NCBI GenBank assembly: GCA_965218775.1 | Contig: CBDCLS010000004.1 | Location: forward strand, 868,001-932,000 | DNA length: 64,000 bases | DNA from: CAUZIZ01 sp965218775 | GTDB taxonomy: Bacteria > Acidobacteriota > UBA6911 > RPQK01 > JAJDTT01 | Direction: 5' to 3' | Shown: positions 54,756 to 62,989 of the stretch, piece by piece | How positions within the stretch are numbered: position 1 is the first letter of the stretch | Layout of the letters: every line of letters begins with the position of its first letter | The notes under the pieces: model-generated | Told to the model about the DNA's origin: nothing | Databases searched by the model: none | Seen by the model: the letters and a program-made list of their open reading frames with translations, nothing else | Made by a program: the position numbers and the translations under genes

Positions 54756-55077
54756 AACCATAAGGGTACCCACCAGATTGGTGTTGAAATACAACATAAG
54801 GACCCGTTCCTAGCGGACCAGGGCGCGATCGGGGCCGTACTGGCCGTGTTGCATCACCAGCGGCCGTGTTAGTAAGTCGGGAGGGGATTGGCTCAGAAAG
54901 GGAGATGTCGCCTTTATTGCCCAGAACTAGAGTTCATGCCATGAGCCGCCATCTATGGGGCCGGGTGCTGCGTGAGCGTTCCAGAGACGGACAGCACGGA
55001 GTCAAGTTTTCTTTTGGGAGGGGAGTAATTGAGTTCAGGTAGCTGGGGTGGTTTTCCGAAGAAGGTGGTGTCATCAC
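54756..55077. other. Intergenic, nothing recognised
   Basis: No gene seen. The minus-strand frame that crosses it continues a kinase stub but has no kinase similarity here. Confidence 0.35.
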
Positions 55078-55185
55078 GGCGACTTCTCTCCTCAGGGTGG
55101 TGTCCTCCGCGCGATGCACCTCGCCCATTCCGCCTTCACCGAGCTTCGAGGTGATTTTGTAGTGGGAGATGGTTTGCCCTATCAA
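55078..55185 (-). pseudogene. N-terminal stub of a Ser/Thr protein kinase (second)
   Basis: From a TTG (55185-55183) the minus strand reads IGQTISHYKITSKLGEGGMG, then EVHRAEDTTLRREVAV, and the similarity ends just at the ATP-binding Lys position (replaced by Met). Thirty-six residues are kept, nearly the same part as in the stub at 41722. Its promoter cassette is intact at 55223-55251. Confidence 0.7.
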
Positions 55186-55222
55186 ACGGAGTCTCCAGGA
55201 TTGAGGGAAGTCTATCTCGAGA

Positions 55223-55251
55223 ATACTAGATCTTTGGCTCTGGAAGCGCAA
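55223..55251 (-). promoter_or_regulatory. Kinase-type promoter cassette (minus strand)
   Basis: Read on the minus strand: TTGCGC (55251-55246), 17-bp spacer ending CAAAGATC, TAGTAT (55228-55223), preceded by GTCTGAGA. It precedes the kinase stub at 55185. Confidence 0.68.
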
Positions 55252-55384
55252 TCTCAGACGGAAGGATTGTGCTTCAACGACCTCTACGATACCCGCAAGC
55301 TCCAGGCACTTGGCGTATAAAGTGCTAACGGGAAACTGACAGCTCCTTTCGAAACGCCCGAAATAGAACGTCCGCTTTTGGGCC

Positions 55385-55523
55385 GAGGGTGTGTGAAAAG
55401 TCCAAAACCTCTTTGATTTAGGGGTCTCTTTACCCTTCCTACGACGGAGATCGTGGCTTACACGCGATCCTATGAAGTCAAAATTTCAAATCCGAAATCA
55501 TGAATGACTTTTCACACAGCCTC
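55385..55523. mobile_element. 139-bp inverted-repeat element, family 2 copy F
   Basis: Left end GAGGGTGTGTGAAAAGTC, right end (reverse complement) GAGGCTGTGTGAAAAGTC, one mismatch. GGGCC on both sides. Inserted in another copy of the hairpin repeat (GAACGTCCGC left, GCGGTCGTTCG right), whose outer flank TTTGTACGGTCAGATCTGGG follows at about 55566-55587. From there to 55981 no gene is seen. Confidence 0.75.
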
Positions 55524-55981
55524 GGGCCGTTAGCGGTCGTTCGATTGCGATCTACTCTGACGCTGTTTGTACGGTCAGATCTGGGCTACTACACCACCTC
55601 CCCGGGCGCCTCCCCCCCCGGTACGAACTCACTTACAACCCAGCCGGAGACGCCAGTCCGCGGGCCTGACTGGATGCGGACCTTCATGCTGGTGAAGCCG
55701 CCACGTCCAAACCGCCTGACCTTCTTTCTGCTCTACTTGAACGTCACATCGGTCTCATGGTCGAGCTGGAGCATACCTGGCCTCGCGCAGCGGCTCGCCT
55801 CGTCGAACCAGGACGAGAAGCTGCTACGCGAGCATGTCCTTGCAGCAAGGCGGAAGTCGACCTTGCCCCCCTGCTCCCTGACCATCGGCACTACTCAGGT
55901 GCGGTCTGCCCTGGCTCGAAAGATGCACTCCTCGAATCGCTTCCGGAGGTTGACGTGCTCGCGGACCATACCCGTAATTTT

Positions 55982-57877
55982 CTACTGCGTCGGCGCAAGA
56001 GACCGTTCCGCTGTCAAAACCTTCTCCATTCGTGCCAACCGCCCTTTCAGGTCCTGAATCTGTCGGTGCTGTTTTTTCACTTCGTTCAACAGCATCACGT
56101 TCAACTTCTGATACACCACCGTCCGGACCTCGCCCGCCCCGTCATTCACTATCAGCTCCGGGTACACCTCAGCCACTTCCTCAGCAATGAGCCCGTACTG
56201 CATCCGGGAGTCACCTTTGTCGTACTCCTTCTTGTAGCGGAAGGTGACTGGCCGAAGTCGCATCAGGTCGTTGCTCGCCTCGTTCATATCGTGGATGTCT
56301 TCCTTGAATCTCTTGGACGAGGGCAAAGCGAAAGGGACACCTGCGATGAAAGCACTAGTGTGATCTGAATTGCCAATCCGAATAGTGTTGGATTCTTCCG
56401 CGCCCACGTTACCGATGTGGATGTTTTTGTTACCGGTGACCACATTAGAACCTGCACCATTTCCGAAGGCAACGTTGGAGGAACCGGTGGTGTTGGATCC
56501 GAGGGCGTTGAGCCCACTCGCCGTGTTCCCGACGCCCTCGGTGTTGGCGGTGAGTGCAAAGAGCCCACTCGCCGTGTTCCCGAAGCCCTCGGTGTTGGCG
56601 GTGAGTGCAAAGGCCCCGCTCGCCGTGTTGTCACTGCCGGTCGTGTTGTGGAAGAGCGTACCGTTCCCACTCGCTGTGTTGTTGTTGCCGATGATGTTGG
56701 ATCTGAGCGCTTCGTTTCCGCCTGCCGTGTTCCCGATGCCCTCGGTGTTGGACCGGAGCGCTTGGTCCCCACTCGCTGTGTTGGAGCCGCCCGTGGTGTT
56801 GGAGAAGAGCGCATCGTGCCCACTCGCTGTGTTGCCTCTGCCGCTGGTGTTGCGGAAGAGGGCACCAGCCCCACTTGCCGTGTTGGAGCTACCGCTGGTG
56901 TTCGCCGCGAGCGCAGAGTTCCCACTCGCCGTGTTCCCGATGCCCTCGGTGTTGGACCGGAGCGCATTGTGCCCACTCGCCGTGTTCCCGAAGCCCGTGG
57001 TGTTGCTCATCAGAGCACTGGCTCCCGTGGCAGTGTTGTTAATGCCGGTGGTGTTGGAGCCGAGTGCGCCCCGCCCGATGGCGGTGTTGGTGGCTCCGGT
57101 CACGACGAAGCTCTGAGTCTCCACAGCCACGGTCGCCACATCCCCGCTCACTTGTTCCTGGATCAGAGACAATACTGCCACCGGAGGCGAGTTGACACTG
57201 ATCTCCACCACTCCTTCGAAGCTACTCAAGGCAGGTCCGAAGAAGAGTGCATCGTTCAAGAATGCGGCTTCGGATTGAAGTGGCTTCAAGTTGACCGTCT
57301 TTTCCATGACAGGCTCTTGGCCAGCGTTATCCTTGAGCCGAAGGCTGATCTCGGTCGCCTCCGTCGGACTCGGGTTGTGGACCGCCACACCCGACCTGAA
57401 CTCGTCGTTGATAAACCCCACGAACTTAATTCCTTCGGCGAGAGGACTGGGCAAGACGCCCACCCTAGGCTTCAAGACGCCTCCTAGAGAGAGTTGAAAG
57501 AGCTCGGTGGCGATAAAGTTGTCCTCCGACTTCAGCTCGGCCCATCCTCTCTTCAAAGATGCTTCCGAGTCTCCGAATGAGACCGTCTGGGTCGCCCCCG
57601 GTCCCAGTTCCACTTGCTCATCCGCCATTGCGTTGCCGTTGGGCTCGTATAGTTGCACCGCTACATCGATCGTCTTTTCGACATCTGGATTGTGGATTGT
57701 AAAGGAAGTGATTGACCCGTCGTTTACGACCACTTGGGGAAAATTCTGTACATTGCTCCCGAACTGGCTTACTGCCGGAGAATGAGTCGTCTGCCAGACA
57801 AGAGCAATCGCCAGGACGTATCCCGTCCGGAACATAGCCTTTGCGACTCTCTTAAGGCCGCGGTGCACGGTGATCAT
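55982..57877 (-). CDS. Surface protein with 17-residue head repeats and C-terminal S74 chaperone domain
   Basis: 631 residues. Signal peptide (MFRTGYVLAIALVWQTTHS), a beta-rich N-domain (VNDGSITSFTIHNPDVEKTI) related to the tail of the split acylase, then about twelve 17-residue repeats of the form NTASGxxALxxNTxGxG, which resemble trimeric autotransporter heads. The C-terminus is an intramolecular chaperone of the peptidase S74 type: SSKRFKEDIHDMNEAS, LRPVTFRYKKEYD, QYGLIAEEVAEVYPELIV and a coiled coil (EVKKQHRQIQDLKGRLARME). In tailspikes and related proteins this domain trimerises the chain and cleaves itself off. A trimeric, self-processing surface fibre is a reasonable inference. Start at ATG 57877 has AGGGAGG nearby. 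Confidence 0.85.
   Translation of the reverse strand: MITVHRGLKRVAKAMFRTGYVLAIALVWQTTHSPAVSQFGSNVQNFPQVVVNDGSITSFTIHNPDVEKTIDVAVQLYEPNGNAMADEQVELGPGATQTVSFGDSEASLKRGWAELKSEDNFIATELFQLSLGGVLKPRVGVLPSPLAEGIKFVGFINDEFRSGVAVHNPSPTEATEISLRLKDNAGQEPVMEKTVNLKPLQSEAAFLNDALFFGPALSSFEGVVEISVNSPPVAVLSLIQEQVSGDVATVAVETQSFVVTGATNTAIGRGALGSNTTGINNTATGASALMSNTTGFGNTASGHNALRSNTEGIGNTASGNSALAANTSGSSNTASGAGALFRNTSGRGNTASGHDALFSNTTGGSNTASGDQALRSNTEGIGNTAGGNEALRSNIIGNNNTASGNGTLFHNTTGSDNTASGAFALTANTEGFGNTASGLFALTANTEGVGNTASGLNALGSNTTGSSNVAFGNGAGSNVVTGNKNIHIGNVGAEESNTIRIGNSDHTSAFIAGVPFALPSSKRFKEDIHDMNEASNDLMRLRPVTFRYKKEYDKGDSRMQYGLIAEEVAEVYPELIVNDGAGEVRTVVYQKLNVMLLNEVKKQHRQIQDLKGRLARMEKVLTAERSLAPTQ
56480..57080 (-). 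repeat. 51-bp (17-residue) tandem repeats inside the S74 protein gene
   Basis: About twelve units encoding TASGxxALxxNTxGxGN. Units differ at the variable positions, so they are an old array; two neighbouring units (ALTANTEG F/V GNTASG) are almost identical and mark a recent duplication. Confidence 0.8.
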
Positions 57878-58071
57878 TGTTTGCCTCCCTATGAATTCGA
57901 TTAATTTCTACAGACTTCGGACATTCTAGTTCGGACCCTACCACCTCCTGATCGCTCGAGAAAGGGGGCTGGCTGCCCCCCCTGATCTGGGGGTTGGCGA
58001 TCATGACGTTTTTTGAACAGATGTGGTTTGGAGTGAGAGGCGAATCGATCGATTGAGTTGAGTGCGGAGTC

Positions 58072-58257
58072 CTATTTCCGAAGAGTGAGGGAGTGGACTT
58101 TGCGGGCAAGATGCTCTGGGTAGCCGGAGGGAAGGGGGTTGTCGAGGATCTCCTCAATGACGGGGACAAAGTAGTGCAGAGAGCCAATGGGCTGAAGGGG
58201 AAGTGCCTGGTGATGGAAGGCATTTCCAGAGCGGAAGGAGTCACTGGTTTTCTGCAA
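58072..58257 (-). pseudogene. Short C-terminal gene fragment
   Basis: The minus-strand frame reads LPLQPIGSLHYFVPVIEEIL and DNPLPSGYPEHLARKVHSL. This looks like the C-terminal end of a conserved protein (a HYF-PVIEE-L-NPLP-GY pattern that I have seen near mobile-element genes), but the rest of the gene is absent. Identity is tentative. Confidence 0.3.
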
Positions 58258-58807
58258 TCTCAGCGTAGTTCATTCGACGCTTCCGCGGGAAACTTGAATG
58301 TCCGCTTTTAGGGTGCGCCGTGGTAAGGCGGCGCTTTCCCAGTGGGTGAAAGCCCCACCCGGCAACCGCTCCAGCCGGAAGCAACCGGAGCAACTATGGA
58401 GGTAACGAAATGGTTGAAGCCTCTGGTGAAGCGTGTCACGAATTGGTGACCGCGCGAGTGTGCAGGCCGTAACGCGAGTGAACGCTGAGCAAGCCTCGAA
58501 AAGGACGATGCGCAGGCCGACCCGGCTCCTAGACCGGGGAAGGCTGATACGGCTGGGGAAGAGAGCGAAGCAGGCACCCAGTCGCTGCGCCGGGGTAGTG
58601 GCGACAGCATGTACACAAGGGAAGCGCAGGCAACACGGGAAGCCCCTAGGCGTGGTCAGGGATGGCCAACCGGAGGCCCGTGAGGGACAGACCGGGCGCC
58701 TTGGGGTGGCGGAGAGGCCCGTAGTACTGAGGAAGCCGGGTAATGCCGGTGGAGGGAAGGGGCCTTAGTTCAAGACGAATGCAGGACGTAGTGAAGGGAC
58801 CAGGAGA

Positions 58808-59173
58808 TTGGGCAACCTATCAACTCCGAAAAGGGTTCAGAAACTGCAGAGGGCATTACACGCGAAAGCGAAGGCTGAGCCCAGCTATCGCTTCAGCGGT
58901 GGCTGGGTGAACTGGCGCCAGACCACGGAGTTGGTGCAGCAGTTGAACCGCGCCCTGCGCGGCTGGGCGAACTACTCTCGGGTAGGGACGACCAGCCGAG
59001 CCTACTGGGCGCTGGGCAACTACACCGCTCCGCGGCTTCGCCGGTGGCTGCGCCACAAGTACAAGGTCAGGGGACGCAGGGGCGGGACGTATCCCCTCTC
59101 GCACCTCTACGGGCACTTTGGGCTCGTGCGCCTGACCCAACTTGGGCGCGGCGAGCCGTGGGTGAAGGCGTGA
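58808..59173 (+). CDS. Truncated group II intron maturase
   Basis: 121 residues. The first ~28 (MGNLSTPKRVQKLQRALHAK, then AKAEPSYRF) are the usual start of an intron-encoded reverse transcriptase. The chain then jumps to the maturase X domain: GWVNWRQTTELVQQLNRALR, GWANYSRVGTTSRAYWALGN, LRRWLRHKYKVRGRRGGTYP and GLVRLTQLGR. About 300 residues with the YADD active site are missing without a frameshift. The remnant could still bind RNA but cannot copy it. Confidence 0.8.
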   Translation: MGNLSTPKRVQKLQRALHAKAKAEPSYRFSGGWVNWRQTTELVQQLNRALRGWANYSRVGTTSRAYWALGNYTAPRLRRWLRHKYKVRGRRGGTYPLSHLYGHFGLVRLTQLGRGEPWVKA

Positions 59174-59184
59174 GTCTTGTCCGA

Positions 59185-59217
59185 GAGCCGGATGCGGTAG
59201 TTCCGCCTGTCCGGTTC
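59185..59217 (+). ncRNA. Group II intron domain V
   Basis: A 33-base hairpin opening GAGCCGGATGCGG and closing CCGCCTGTCCGGTTC, with the catalytic AGC triad in the lower stem and a bulge before the closing arm, as in domain V of bacterial group II introns. Confidence 0.8.
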
Positions 59218-59331
59218 GATGAGGAGGATGTGGAAACGGAGTGATGGTCCGGCTATTGAGGCACCGCCAGACGAAAGGGGCGGTAACAGATAGGCCGAAC
59301 CTTAGACCACCGCGCCACATCCTTACTCTAC

Positions 59332-59905
59332 CGAAAGCGGACGTTCAGCAGTGATCTACTCTGACACTGTTTGTACGGTCGGATCTCGGCTATTACAGAT
59401 ATGTGTGCGTGGTGTCATCCCCGGTACCCTCCATATAAGGCACTCCCGACTTTGAGGGGGTGGCGGGGGTGTCTGGGCAACTAGCGGAACACCGAACCTG
59501 TCCCGGTATGTCCCGCTAAGCTTGCCAGCTGGGTTCGGCTGCAGGCCCTGAGAACTGGGGATCTGGCCCATGGCTATGGGGAACCGGGACGATCGAGGAA
59601 AGTCGTGAGATGTGCGTGATGTCATTCCTGAATAGGCGCTCCCCTCTTCTCCACCGGTAACAAGCGTGCCCACCACGGGCCTCTTCTTTACCAGACCTGG
59701 CCTCTGGCGGGCACATTAGCGTAAATCGCGCTTCAGCTCCGCCAGTCGAGCTGTCGCGGGTCCCCACTACCCCGGCTCAGTTTTCGCGTCCTTACCATTT
59801 TCCCCTTTTCTTACTACTAAAGTCATCCGACTATCTACCGATAAGACCCTTTGAGGAAAGTGAGGAAGGAAATTCCTTCCATAAGTTTTTAGTCACATTA
59901 TTGGT
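59332..59905. other. Non-coding region after the intron
   Basis: The first 65 bases are the right arm of the hairpin repeat (AAAGCGGACGTTC; CTGTTTGTACGGTCGGATCT). A motif TGTGCGTGRTGTCATYCC occurs at about 59403 and again at 59611 in the same direction. No gene is convincing, although minus-strand frames of about 100 codons exist. Confidence 0.35.
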
Positions 59906-59908
59906 AGA

Positions 59909-59997
59909 GGTTACAACGAAAGGGCTACCCGAGCGCGAAAGGCACGGGGCGCAAAGCTGAGACCTAAGTCCACGCGATACGGTCGATCAGTTGCCGA
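59909..59997 (+). ncRNA. GEMM-I-type cyclic di-GMP riboswitch
   Basis: Hallmarks in order: AAAGGGCTACCC, a stem capped by a GAAA tetraloop (59937-59940), the conserved GCGCAAAGC (59949-59957), the tetraloop receptor CCTAAG (59963-59968) with ATACGG (59977-59982), and the closing GTTGCCGAAA. These correspond position by position to the c-di-GMP-I aptamer. It lies 38 bases before the subtilase start. The ligand could also be a related dinucleotide such as cGAMP. Confidence 0.8.
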
Positions 59998-60008
59998 AAA
60001 GTAAGTCT

Positions 60009-60042
60009 CTTCGCATCGCCAGAGGGAGGTCGACGTGCGAAG
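60009..60042 (+). promoter_or_regulatory. Start-codon hairpin, probable riboswitch expression platform
   Basis: CTTCGCA (60009-60015) pairs with TGCGAAG (60036-60042), which includes the GTG start codon; the Shine-Dalgarno GGGAGG (60024-60029) is in the loop. Opening or closing this stem would control translation of the subtilase. Confidence 0.6.
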
Positions 60043-61834
60043 AAAATCATACAAGTGTAGCTGGCTGTTTTTTTCATTTTCGGTTCTATCAACTTTCCTA
60101 ATCTTACTTGCCGGTCCTGGTGGCCGTATCCTGGCAGGAAGCCCTAACCACCTGGGAAAGAAGATCTCTCCGTTGTTGCAGGGAGAGGTGGAACTTCTCA
60201 CTGCTCACCCGCAATACGACTATCAGATTTCAGTTATCGTCCAGGTCGACCGCAATTTCTTCGGGGAGGTACGCGAAGCTAAGCGGCAAGGTGGCCGGGA
60301 GCTCCCGAATACCCTCAACAGAGTGCATGGCTACACCGCACAGCTGAGCGCCAAACAGATCCAGCTACTGTTGCAGTCCCATCTCGTCGAATATGTCACC
60401 ATCGATGCACCTATCCGTCCCCACTACGATAACGTCCTTGACCAAAACGTCCTGCGCGAGACGATCGGCGCAGACCAGGTGTATGCGACTGGGCTCGGCG
60501 TCACGGTAGCGGTCTTCGATTCCGGTATTGATGGGCATGGAGATCTCATCCACAAGGATCGTTTGAAGGCATCCGTTGACTTTACTTCTGGCAAAGCCGT
60601 GATTGTTCGTGGCAAGAATGCAAAGAGCATGGACGACTATGGCCATGGCACCCACGTGGCGGGCATCATTGGCGGGACGGGTACGGATTCTAATGGGGCG
60701 TATATGGGGGTTGCACCCCAGTCGGATTTCGTGGACATCAAGGTAATCGGCCCAGATGGATGGGGTCTGACGAGCAATCTCATCAAGGCGATCGATTGGG
60801 TGATCACGAACAAGAACAAGTACCAGGTTCAGGTAGCCAATCTGTCTCTGGGACATGCTCCCGTCGAGTCCTACACCCAGGACCCTCTTTGCCAAGCAGT
60901 GGAAGGGATGGTCGAAGCAGGAATTGTGAGCATCGTTTCAGCGGGCAATCTGGGCAAGACGGACGAGCAGCCGAAGATTTGGGGAGGCATTACCAGTCCG
61001 GGCATCGATCCTTTGGTGATCACCGTCGGCACAGTGAACACTCGAGGGACATTGACCCATTCTGATGACATTGCCACCAGCTTTGGGTCTCGGGGCCCGA
61101 CCGTCGATGGGCTGTTCAAGCCGGACCTGGTTGCCCCAGGCAACCGAGTAGTGTCCTTGCTAGCAGACGGAAGCTTCTTGCATCAAGAGCACCCCGAGTT
61201 GCAGACAGATAGCAACTACATCTCTCTAAGCGGTTCGAGTATGTCCACGGCCTTTGTGAGTGGAACAGTCGCCGCAATGCTGAGCAAGACTCCAGACCTC
61301 AATCCGCATATGGTGAAGCTCATTCTGATGTTGACAGCGATCAAGTTGAACCAGCCCAGTATGCTGGAACAGGGAAATGGACTGTTGAATGCGAAAACAG
61401 CCGTCGAGCTGGCCGAGGTAATAGATGTAGGCAACCGCACGGTTACTGAGGCAGTGTCGCCCACTTGGTTGCTGGACGGTGAGGAGGTCTGGGCCGGGGG
61501 TAGTTTTGCCTATGGCGACCAGATCATCTACAGCCAGTTGGTGGATTCTCAGATCAACCAGTTCTGGGGCAGCGGAGTCTTCTGGAGTGACGGGGTGTTC
61601 TGGAGCGATGGCGTGTTCTGGAGCGATGGCGTCTTCTGGAGCGATGGTGTCTTCTGGTCCGATGGAACCTTGGCCTGGACTGATGGTGTCTTCTGGTCCG
61701 ATGGTGTCTTCTGGAGTGACGGGGTCTTTTGGTCAGATGGGGTGTTCTGGAGCGATGGTGTCTTCTGGTCGGACGGCGTCTTCTGGTCGGACGAGACTTT
61801 GTCTGCTGATGTCTTTGAGGGTGACCCGAATTAG
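60035..61834 (+). CDS. Secreted subtilisin-like (S8) serine protease with FWSDGV repeat tail
   Basis: 599 residues starting at GTG 60035 behind GGGAGG. Signal segment (WLFFSFSVLSTFLILLAGPG), a propeptide-like region, then the S8 catalytic domain with Asp in VAVFDSGIDGHGDL, His in DYGHGTHVAGIIGG, oxyanion Asn in SAGNLGKTDEQ and Ser in SGSSMSTAFVSGTVAAML. The C-terminus is a 73-residue tract of GVFWSDG hexads, as in some acidobacterial and thermophile subtilases where it may serve cell-surface attachment or secretion. A GEMM-I riboswitch and a start-codon hairpin precede it, so its production should follow cyclic di-GMP. The gene appears monocistronic. Confidence 0.92.
   Translation: MRRKSYKCSWLFFSFSVLSTFLILLAGPGGRILAGSPNHLGKKISPLLQGEVELLTAHPQYDYQISVIVQVDRNFFGEVREAKRQGGRELPNTLNRVHGYTAQLSAKQIQLLLQSHLVEYVTIDAPIRPHYDNVLDQNVLRETIGADQVYATGLGVTVAVFDSGIDGHGDLIHKDRLKASVDFTSGKAVIVRGKNAKSMDDYGHGTHVAGIIGGTGTDSNGAYMGVAPQSDFVDIKVIGPDGWGLTSNLIKAIDWVITNKNKYQVQVANLSLGHAPVESYTQDPLCQAVEGMVEAGIVSIVSAGNLGKTDEQPKIWGGITSPGIDPLVITVGTVNTRGTLTHSDDIATSFGSRGPTVDGLFKPDLVAPGNRVVSLLADGSFLHQEHPELQTDSNYISLSGSSMSTAFVSGTVAAMLSKTPDLNPHMVKLILMLTAIKLNQPSMLEQGNGLLNAKTAVELAEVIDVGNRTVTEAVSPTWLLDGEEVWAGGSFAYGDQIIYSQLVDSQINQFWGSGVFWSDGVFWSDGVFWSDGVFWSDGVFWSDGTLAWTDGVFWSDGVFWSDGVFWSDGVFWSDGVFWSDGVFWSDETLSADVFEGDPN
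61574..61792 (+). repeat. 18-bp tandem repeats encoding GVFWSD
   Basis: Eleven GVFWSD hexads, five before and six after one variant heptad GTLAWTD. Third codon positions vary (TCC, TCG, AGC, AGT for Ser; GGC, GGT, GGG for Gly) while the peptide does not, so the peptide is under selection. Confidence 0.9.
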
Positions 61835-62408
61835 ACCATCAGACAAGCTGTAGAGACGCAGCAGCGCACGCGGTCAAGCGGGACTTGCGAAGGTTGGAAT
61901 CGCAGAGCTCGATGTTGTGATCTTCAGTTTCGGTCCCAAGTGGTCCAAGGAATCTGGCTACGAGGCTGATCGAAAGGTCAGACGAGATAAGACCAGTGTT
62001 ATCTTAAAGGACACTTGGGGCCGGGAGTGGTCTGTCTTTCATTTCCCTCCACCTTACCTCTCTGGGCCAAAGCTGCGGCCTTCCTTCCCGCCCGCGTCAG
62101 CAAATCGGTACCAGGCCGATCGTCTGCTCCCCTATTCCCATTTTTCACCATTGCCGATTACTGCCGATAAGAACTTTGGGGTCGAGACTCTGGTGGGCAG
62201 GGCAGCTCAGAGGTTGTTGCGCCCTCGAAAATTGGGATCGGATTGACGGCCTGGAGCAAACGCGAGGCTTTCCGATCATTGCGTTTTCTCGTTGAGCAAT
62301 CGGGATCAGGATTAGCCGCTGGCAAGGGGGTGGTGCACAAAACTTTCCCCCATCTCTCCTTGTATAATCGACCCAATCGGACCAATCGTCCCAATGGAAG
62401 GAACAATC
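61835..62408. other. Intergenic, no supported gene
   Basis: A 109-codon plus-strand frame (61917-62246) has no ribosome-binding site and no motif. I see nothing else apart from the promoter and leader of the small membrane protein. Confidence 0.35.
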
Positions 62409-62663
62409 ATGAAGATTGACGTGAGAGCACTTGCCATCAGTCTTGCTCTGCTGTGGGGAGGAGGCATCTTCGTAACTGGTATTGCGAATTTGATCTGGCC
62501 CACCTACGGCATTGAGTTCCTGGAAATGGTGGCTTCCGTTTATCCGGGATACCAAGCTACAGCTTCGTTTGGCCAGGTCATTGTGGGAACTCTCAGCGGC
62601 CTGGTGGATGGCTTTGTCGGAGGGCTGGTGTTGGGCTGGCTTTACAATCTTTTTGCGAGATAA
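62409..62663 (+). CDS. Small membrane protein
   Basis: 84 residues from the ATG at 62409, with GGAAGGA about seven bases upstream. Two hydrophobic helices (LAISLALLWGGGIFVTGIAN and GLVDGFVGGLVLGWLYNLF) with small residues between. LALLWGGGIFVTGIANLIWP followed by an YPGY motif recurs in small bacterial membrane proteins of unknown role. Full length, single gene. Confidence 0.75.
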   Translation: MKIDVRALAISLALLWGGGIFVTGIANLIWPTYGIEFLEMVASVYPGYQATASFGQVIVGTLSGLVDGFVGGLVLGWLYNLFAR

Positions 62664-62989
62664 AGGTGGGAGGAGAGGATTCTCCCTGTCCCGCTAGAGC
62701 ACTGCTATCGATCGCGAAGGCACTATAGTGCCGATATGGAGAGCGGAGTTTCCGTCGGGAGCACCGTAAAACAGAACAAGAATCCAACGTCGAGAGTCGG
62801 GCCGAGACCCGTAAAATCCACGGCTTGTGGCCGGGTGTAGCTCCCGGCCGGATCTTCTCGCTGATTCGAGGGTTGAGAGGGCGACGGAGCACTCAAGAGA
62901 TAAAGCCCTACACTAGGTCTTTTTGGAAGGGAGTATTTGGTAGGAAGACTTCATCTCTCTACCCCATCACCCTCTCAACCCCCACTTGC
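62664..62989. other. Intergenic with one palindrome
   Basis: Contains a perfect 14-bp palindrome GGCACTATAGTGCC (62719-62732), a possible protein-binding site. No gene is seen. Confidence 0.35.

Larger units (their letters stand above)
58313..59331 (+). mobile_element. Group II intron with internally deleted maturase
   Basis: Starts GTGCGCC and ends CTCTAC. Domain V is recognisable at 59185-59217. The boundary is supported by the exons: joining 58312 to 59332 restores the hairpin GAATGTCCGCTTT/AAAGCGGACGTTC of the repeat family. Insertion in a terminator-like hairpin fits bacterial class C introns. The encoded protein lacks the reverse transcriptase, so mobility would need another maturase. 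Confidence 0.8.

Noticed and set aside
56480..57080. Regularly spaced repeats resembling a CRISPR array
   Set aside because: The 51-bp period is in frame and encodes a 17-residue protein repeat inside a gene with signal peptide and S74 domain; there are no unrelated spacers and no cas genes.
55757..57487. Long plus-strand frames opposite the S74 protein gene
   Set aside because: They are mirror frames of a periodic gene and repeat the same Pro/Ala/Val or Gly/Arg patterns; the minus-strand protein has clear domains.
58316..58616. Minus-strand 102-codon frame in the intron
   Set aside because: It overlaps the structured 5' part of the group II intron; no protein motif.
61917..62246. 109-codon plus-strand frame as a gene
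   Set aside because: No start signal and no recognisable motif; a chance frame cannot be excluded.
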